DNA of 64,000 nucleotides from Ridgeia piscesae (taxonomy: Eukaryota; Annelida; Polychaeta; Sabellida; Siboglinidae). Positions 58,299 through 64,000 of the stretch are shown one piece after another. How positions within the stretch are numbered: position 1 is the first letter of the stretch; each line of letters begins with the position of its first letter. The notes beneath the pieces were generated by a model. It ran no database searches. It was given only the letters and a program-made list of their open reading frames with translations, and was not told where the DNA came from. The stretch spans positions 215,001 through 279,000 of the forward strand of contig JAODUO010001319.1 in NCBI GenBank assembly GCA_025642075.2. Reading direction: 5' to 3'. The position numbers and the translations under genes are program-made.

Positions 58299-58691
58299 GT
58301 GGTAAATGCTAAATGTGTGTTAGTTATAATTGTGACGGCACGCATTAGATGGACCCTTTCGTTGCATTCAGAGCATATTTACGAGGATATGTTTTGGGGT
58401 GAAATGAGCATCAAAGTGAATTATTGTTCGATATTCCAATGTATTAGAATCACTGGTCATGACATCATAGGGAACACAGCCTTATCTAGATACCTGTTCT
58501 TTAGACAGGCTGATATCAGTTTGGACGGGCAGGAATGTGAGCTGGAAGAGGCTGCCCCATCCTCTGACATGGTCATCATAAAACAACAAGGCCGCTGGGG
58601 TGTAAAGGGAAATACAAGGCAAAATTGTCCTGATATGGGCCTAATAGAGTTGATAAAAAGTAACAACTTCAAACAACAATTATATTTATAA
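58299..58691 (+). other. Unrecognised 130-codon plus-strand frame
   Basis: The translation includes QADISLDGQECELEEAAPSS and DMVIIKQQGRWGVKG. There is no domain or repeat. It is long for this AT-rich context but has no supporting splice or promoter features. Confidence 0.2.
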
Positions 58692-59149
58692 TGTCACTGG
58701 TTTACCAGAAAAAACAATTTAGAACACATAGCTATCGAAAGTCTATGGACTACGCCATTTTATCAACAGAATGATAGCGTACAGTCGACTTGGTCGGCAT
58801 GAACTGTGCATAATATCTTATACTTTCTGGACTAACCATGAAAACAACCACCAACAGCCGCCAAACGTCTCACATCTTACTTATTCATATACAATGTTAC
58901 AACAAAATCACTTGCGTTCCTCTAACAAAGAAAATTCAGAAAACAAACATGCAAATCTTGACGGCATACAAGTAAGCTTTACACAAAATACCGTTAGGTG
59001 GCGGGTTTGTGCATGCCAATATTTATAAACTGACTGCATTTGCATACATGTGCAAAATAGTTTTATTAATTATAAGTAATATAATAATAATTGATTATTA
59101 TCATCGCTATGATCTTCATAAAATAATAAGTTTTATTATAATGTAATTA

Positions 59150-59240
59150 TAGTATTTTATTTCATATAGCGCCAAATCCATAATTGTTTGCGGTGCTTCA
59201 CAACATACTGCTATTAAAAATATGCAATAAGAAGAATGCT
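59150..59240 (-). repeat. CR1/L2-type 3' tail, minus orientation
   Basis: TTTCATATAGCGCCAAATCC and GCGGTGCTTCACAACATAC are the reverse complement of a typical CR1/L2 3' end; no coding part is attached. Confidence 0.45.
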
Positions 59241-59350
59241 ACTCACAGTTAATATTTAAAATAATAAAAATACATGTGTCTACATTATTAACTAAAATGA
59301 CCTATTGTTCATAAAGTAGGCATGGAAATTACACCTTGTTCGATGATGTC

Positions 59351-59596
59351 ACTTTTTTAACAATATATAATGTTATAAACATCATGCGCATACTGCAAGC
59401 ATTCATGATTATATTACAGAAACAATGTTTTTTAACAATAATAACTAAAACAATTTAACATATTAATATGATTACTTTTTTAACAATATAAAATGTTATA
59501 AACATCATGCGCATACTGCAAGCATTCATGATTATATTACAGAAACGATGTTTTTTAACAATAATAACTAAAACAATTTAACATATTAATATATTA
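59351..59596. repeat. 123 bp tandem duplication
   Basis: Two nearly identical copies starting ACTTTTTTAACAATATA at 59351 and 59474; only a few base differences, so recent. Confidence 0.9.
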
Positions 59597-59647
59597 ATAT
59601 TTTAAATGCTGCAAAACATTCTTTTTTTACCACCATATATCATCACC

Positions 59648-61468
59648 TCAGTGCAACAAGGTTGTAACTGAAATTTTTCTGAAATCTAGTTTTTTGCTAT
59701 TCTAAAGTCCCATAGCACATATCTACTTAGTGCAAGAATGTTATAATCTGCACTCCCTGCCTTTTTGTCTATAGAGCCTAATTGAAAAAAGTTGTATCTA
59801 CAGAGGAGTGGAATCACTCTATGCAACAAGGTTGTTTCTGGCACTTACAACCTTGTTGCCTGGAACACTCAGCCACCATGCTGTGGCTATGTCCTAGCAA
59901 TCCAGCAGGTACTAATTAGCATAACTAACAAACAAATCAAATAAACAACACTGATTTTTTTTAGCTCACATCCCCTCTTACATCAACAGTTCTTTATAAA
60001 TTATAACACTGATTATACAATATGCTTAACGGAACTCCACAGATATTCCAGCCAGTCTAGACTCCAAGTGATCAGTTTTAATTAATACAAACTGACACCC
60101 TGTACATAGGTTCTCCTCCTGCCTACCAACTCATTAGTGTTAGTGGCATGTATATTGTCTTAATTAATCTTCTTGATCATACATTTAATTATGTCATATA
60201 ACTATACAGTGTACATTTGATCAAATTAATGATTCTCATTATGTATACTGCCTTCTACATCTAAACTAACTTAACTATATTGTTTAAGCCATCCAGCAGT
60301 GGTGTCATGTTTTCTGCCAAATATGCTGGAAGAAATGTATCTACTGAAATACTGTTAATGAATAACATGTGTTTATGCATGAAGACGCTAATTACAAAGT
60401 GATCAGGCTTATCTTGCTTATCACAATGGCAAGGCCTACTGTTGGTTTAAGCCCTGGCCACCTGCAAATGACACCCCCTTGCCCACCCCTTGGAACCACA
60501 TATACCATTAATATGCAGTCAGCAAAATCATTGATGATTTGTCTACTCTTCCCAGTTCCAGTATGTGTAAGCCCCACAGGGTTTGTGTCCATGTGTGCTT
60601 AGATGTAAAGTGGATGGAATCACACCTGTTCCAAATCAGAGCTGATGATCCAAATGCTCTCTACCTGAAGTATATCTGACAGCACTTGGTTTTGTTCGTG
60701 TGGATCATCTTTAGCATAGCAGACGATCAGCTCCAAACCCTAACCTGTCATCCTGTACACAGGACCACACAGTATATCTGCCGCCAAGTACAAGGTTCTT
60801 CAGATCCTGTGCACTTCGGGGCTGATCCCTAGCATCTATCATCCTTTTTCTAAGTCACTGAAGCATGAATGAACTCAAGCATGACAATGTCCTTCTAACC
60901 AGTTATAATGTGAATGTGTGACGTGTCACCAGGATTGTTAGACGCTATAGTTAATACAGCATTGAGTAATGTATTACTATTAGTCATGTGCATTTAATGT
61001 TATGCAACAATTTCCTGTGAATAGATCTGAACTGACATTTATCTGATCTGAAACTTTACTGCATTTTATGAAAAAATTTATTATGTAAAAGCGCAAGCAT
61101 AAATATAAACATTTAGATACATAAAAGTGTCAAGAGATAGGAAATAAGACTAATATTGTAACAATTGTTGGTTTGTTATTGAAACAATAGATGATCACCA
61201 AAGGTCGTATCTCCATTTCATTAGGGAGTTTGTTGTATAACTGTGTGCAAAAAGGTCGTAACTACATTGTTAACCTATTTTACAGTATTGCATAATATTA
61301 TTTTGTTTAATGCATACACCAAATAAAATATATGTATGACATTTATCCATACACAACAATAACACTGTATGCAAGTTATTTAGGACAGAGACACAAATGA
61401 AAATATTTTTGCTTCTGCACAAAATTTTAGCAAAATGCAGATACAACCTTGTTGAACTGAGGCGACAA
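59648..61468. mobile_element. Unclassified 1.8 kb TIR element with CAACAAGGTTGTA termini
   Basis: The left terminus CACCTCAGTGCAACAAGGTT continues GTAACTG, and the right terminus, reverse-complemented, reads CGCCTCAGTTCAACAAGGTT continuing GTATCTG. Further inward copies of CAACAAGGTTGT in both orientations lie at 59823-59861. No clean target duplication is visible. Inside, a minus-strand patch (about 60620-60730) reads ELIVCYAKDDPHEQNQVLS then DILQVESIWIISSDLEQ before a GT, a possible exon remnant. No transposase was recognised. Confidence 0.6.
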
Positions 61469-61859
61469 TATTTCCATATATTATAAATTTCAGTGATTTA
61501 TTGTTCTGATAGTGTTTTGTACAAAAATAATTATTACATATCTGGTGGTGGAAATATTCATAAGTAGAAAAATAGCTTCAGTGAGTAATATTTTCTTATA
61601 TGCATAATGTGTGTGCATGTGCTGGATAAAAATTCTTGTTACATCGTAACTATTTTACCATTTTTATTAATTATTACTATTAACCATACCTTTACATTCA
61701 TTTATCACTACAGTGGATCTCCTCATGAATGACCACCCTGATTAACGACCACCCACTTTTTACGACTGTTTTTTCATTGATGGAATGTCTATGCTGTATA
61801 AGCGCCCCCTCATCAACGACCACCTGGCAAACCCGATCAATGACCATGGCAATTTGAAT

Positions 61860-62660
61860 TAAACAACGACATGCGACTGTTACAATTGAGAGAGCAGCAA
61901 AAATGTCGACCCAAAAACACAAAAATTTCGTTGGAAGATAGGGTAAAAGTTGTGGAATGTTTGGCGAAGGGGGAGTCAGCCAGGTCGGTCGCCCAGAGCC
62001 TGAACGTGGGAAAGACCCAGGTGCAGACAATCGCCAGGGAGAAGGACGACATTTTGTGCTGCTGGAAAGACGGTGAAAATGGCGACTGCAAATACGAGAA
62101 AAAACGAAAAGTGTGCCTATGAGGACTTGAATGCGGCAGTGTGGGAATGGTTTTGCGATGCCCGTGCATGCAATATCCCCATATCTGGCGTCATGATACA
62201 GGAGAAAGCCGTCTTGCTTTCGTTGAGTTACGGCTACGGCGACTTCACTGGGTCGAATGGCTGGCTAAACAGATGGAAAGCTCGCGTCCCGGAGGAAACT
62301 GTTAGAGATTAGGGGAAACGTCTGCCGGTTATGAGGGTATGAGCCTAAGGAAATATTCAACGCCGACGAGACTGGGCTGTTCTTCCGGGCACTGCTGACA
62401 AAGTCCATGGTGACGAAGGGCAACTCATGTAATGGCGGGAAGAACTTGAAAGACAGGATCACTGTGCTGCTGGCAGTGAGTGCCGTTGGCGAGAAACTTA
62501 GGCCGTTAGTCATTGGAAAGTCAAAGAACCCCTCGGTGCTTCTATGGATTCGAAATACCCACGCTGGGAGTTGACTACGACTACAGTAAGAAGTCATGGA
62601 TGACTACGGGCATTTTCACCACTTGGCTGAATCGTCTCAAAAGCAGGATGAGGTTAGTAC
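61860..62660 (+). pseudogene. Tigger/pogo transposase relic (CENP-B-type DNA-binding domain and start of DDE domain)
   Basis: The N-terminal frame reads ISLEDRVKVVECLAKGES then ARSVAQSLNVGKTQVQTI, a CENP-B/pogo-type helix-turn-helix. A frame change near 62080 leads to EDLNAAVWEWFCDARACNIP, then ISGVMIQEKA and GSNGWLNRWKAR, the second CENP-B-type helix-turn-helix with its conserved tryptophans. After a stop at 62312 and another shift, EIFNADETGLFFRALLTKS carries the first DDE aspartate, followed by LKDRITVLLAVSAVGEKLRP and LVIGKSKNP. A last shift gives SWMTTGIFTTWLNRL. The remaining DDE residues are missing. The enzyme would cut and paste DNA at TA; this copy is inactive. Confidence 0.85.
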
Positions 62661-62730
62661 ACATAACATTGTTGATCTATGGCTATTGGCTTTGTCCTAA
62701 ATTTATTGTTATATATATTATTTTTGCTCA

Positions 62731-62938
62731 ACTTGTTGATAAATTACATAGCTTGGGAAACCCAGCAGAAGTACACTTATTGCCATGTATTTAGCAATAC
62801 TTTCATTGTTCCACCATTGTTTGTGGTGCATTAACTTGTTGATAAATTACATAGCTTGGGAGACCCTGAAGTACACTTATTGCCATGTGTTTAGCAATAC
62901 TTTTCATTGTTCCACCATTGTTTGTGGTGCATTAACTT
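62731..62938. repeat. 104 bp tandem duplication
   Basis: Two copies starting ACTTGTTGATAAATTACATA at 62731 and 62835, differing by a few indels, inside or beside the Tigger remnant. Confidence 0.9.
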
Positions 62939-63014
62939 TCTGCTGTGCAAGTTCTCACGAAATGTCACTGATTTGTTCCACTGTATTGATGCAGATGTTT
63001 TATTGTTTTAGTTT

Positions 63015-63165
63015 ACAGCCCTGCAACATGGACAGCAATGAGGCTACGACTAGAGCGCTGACTGATGACAAGGAACTGGTGCTCCCCGAGCCAGACGTCA
63101 GTGAAGACGGTGTCGTTGACGAAGAAGAGGATGTACCTCCAGTGATCAGTGACAGACATCAGTGA
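63015..63165 (+). CDS. Acidic exon-like ORF that seeds a minisatellite
   Basis: An acceptor-like GTTTTAGTTTACAG at about 63017 is followed by NMDSNEATTRALTDDKELVL, PEPDVSEDGVVDEEEDVPP and VISDRHQ, then TGA at 63163-63165. Acidic, serine/aspartate-rich tails occur at the C-terminus of some pogo-type transposases and may be what this is, but the intervening DDE region is absent. The last ~20 codons are the first unit of the 61 bp minisatellite that follows. The identity is inferred from position only. Confidence 0.35.
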
Positions 63166-63762
63166 AGACGGTGTCGTTGATGAAGAGGAGGATGTACCTC
63201 CAGTGTTCAGTGACAGATCAGTGAAGAGTGTCGTTGATGAAGAGGAGGATGACTCCAGTGATCAGTGACAGACATCAGTGAAGACGGTGTCGTTGAAGAA
63301 GAGGAGGATGTACCTCCAGTGATCAGTGACAGACATCAGTGAAGACGGTGTCGTTGATGAAGAGGAGGATGTACCTCCAGTGATCAGTGACAGACATCAG
63401 TGAAGACGGTGTCGTTGAAGAAGAGGAGGATGTACCTCCAGTGAGCAGTGACAGACATCAGTGAAGACGGTGTCGTTGAAGAAGAGGAGGATGTACCTCC
63501 AGTGATCAATGACAGACATCAGTGAAGACAGTGTCGTTGATGAAGAGGAGGATGTACCTCCAGTGATCAGTGACAGACATCAGTGAAGACAGTGTTTTTG
63601 AAGAAGAGGAGGATGTACCTCCAGTGATCAGTGACAGACATCAGTGAAGACAGTGTCGTTGAAGAAGAGGAGGATGTACCTCCAGTGATCAGTGACAGAC
63701 ATCAGTGAAGACAGTGTCATTGACGAAGAGGAGGATGTACCTCCAGTGATCAGTGACAGACT
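63100..63762. repeat. 61 bp minisatellite, about 11 copies, derived from coding sequence
   Basis: The unit is ACATCAGTGAAGACGGTGTC followed by GTTGAAGAAGAGGAGGATGT and ACCTCCAGTGATCAGTGACAG. Copies vary at GAT/GAA and by small deletions near 63210-63260. Because 61 is not divisible by three, the acidic frame is lost after the first unit. Confidence 0.95.
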
Positions 63763-63799
63763 GCAATGTTGCATGTGGCCAACAACTTAAATCTGTTCA

Positions 63800-64000
63800 A
63801 TCACATTGTCAACTTGGTGTACAAATATCAAATACATTAAATTGGACAGCACAATGCAACTCAGTCACTAGGAAAGCACAACAGACTCTAGGAGTCATTA
63901 GGAGAAATCTAAATAAATGCCCAACCCACATTAAGTCAATAGCCTACACAACCCTTGTCCGACCAATACTTGAATATGCGTCAGCATCATGGGATCCACA
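63800..64000 (+). pseudogene. LINE (jockey/CR1-like) RT C-terminal fragment, cut by window end
   Basis: One plus-strand frame from about 63806 reads QLGVQISNTLNWTAQCNSVT, then RKAQQTLGVIRRNLNKCPTH, IKSIAYTTLVRPILEYAS and ASWDP. This matches the (Y)LGVxIxxxLxW ... TLGxLRRNL ... AYxxLVRPxLEYAxxxWDP block that follows the RT palm in jockey-supergroup LINEs. It is open to the edge and the frame runs on outside the window. The catalytic part is not present upstream; the minisatellite ends about 40 bp earlier. Confidence 0.85.

Larger units (their letters stand above)
61711..63000 (+). mobile_element. Tigger/pogo-like DNA transposon, left end and coding part
   Basis: A terminus CAGTGGATCTCCTCATGAAT with a preceding TA (61709-61710) has the CAGTGG... 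start and TA target duplication typical of Tigger elements, followed by GACCACC repeats. A transposase relic follows. The right terminus is not found; the region passes into a 104 bp tandem duplication (62731-62938) and then an acidic exon and minisatellite. Confidence 0.7.

Overview
The window is eukaryotic, AT-rich, repeat-dominated intergenic and intronic DNA. It lacks operons and long open frames. Its coding signal consists of decayed LINE and DNA-transposon fragments plus small exon-like islands flanked by GT/AG splice sites. CR1/L2-like and RTE-like LINEs, PIF/Harbinger-like and Tigger-like DNA transposons, and exceptionally long compound microsatellites suggest a marine invertebrate, perhaps a mollusc or another lophotrochozoan. 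I cannot assign a species. No tRNA, rRNA, CRISPR array or virus was recognised.

Layout. 1-11.5 kb: a tandem array of a roughly 0.6-0.8 kb unit ('unit U'), each copy carrying its own long CA/CG microsatellite. One copy is split by a nested pair of DNA transposons: the inner element (993-4409, TAA target duplication) sits inside the outer one (967-5918, CTG target duplication), and the inner one carries a dead CR1/L2-like LINE fragment. The array ends in a compound GT / TCTG / ACC / TA microsatellite tract. 11.5-21 kb: a (GGCAGT)n array, an old segmental duplication carrying a fossil MITE, a polypyrimidine tract and an RTE-like reverse transcriptase relic. 21-27 kb: AT-rich DNA with minisatellites only.

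27-46.5 kb: the best candidate for a host gene, on the minus strand. A 1.55 kb unit is tandemly repeated four times (40.2-46.5 kb). Each unit carries exon-like pieces (49 nt, 139 nt, possibly a 21 nt microexon) whose splice phases agree with one another. Those phases also agree with a 75 nt exon at 36.9 kb and a possible terminal exon at 31.26 kb. Two further phase-matched exons lie at 28.9 and 27.1 kb. A fairly well preserved CR1-like LINE (33.2-36.06 kb) sits in the putative intron.

46.5-64 kb: a diverged tandem pair, LINE tails, a compound (CACTG)n/(GGGAT)n/(GA)n array, a large imperfect inverted repeat (51.4-54.5 kb), a 300 bp direct repeat pair, a possible DUF6589-like fragment, an unclassified TIR element (59.65-61.47 kb), a Tigger/pogo transposase relic with an acidic exon that has expanded into a 61 bp minisatellite, and a LINE RT fragment running off the end. 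Function beyond selfish elements is inferred only for the minus-strand exon set. All similarity calls come from recognising motifs by eye, not from searches.
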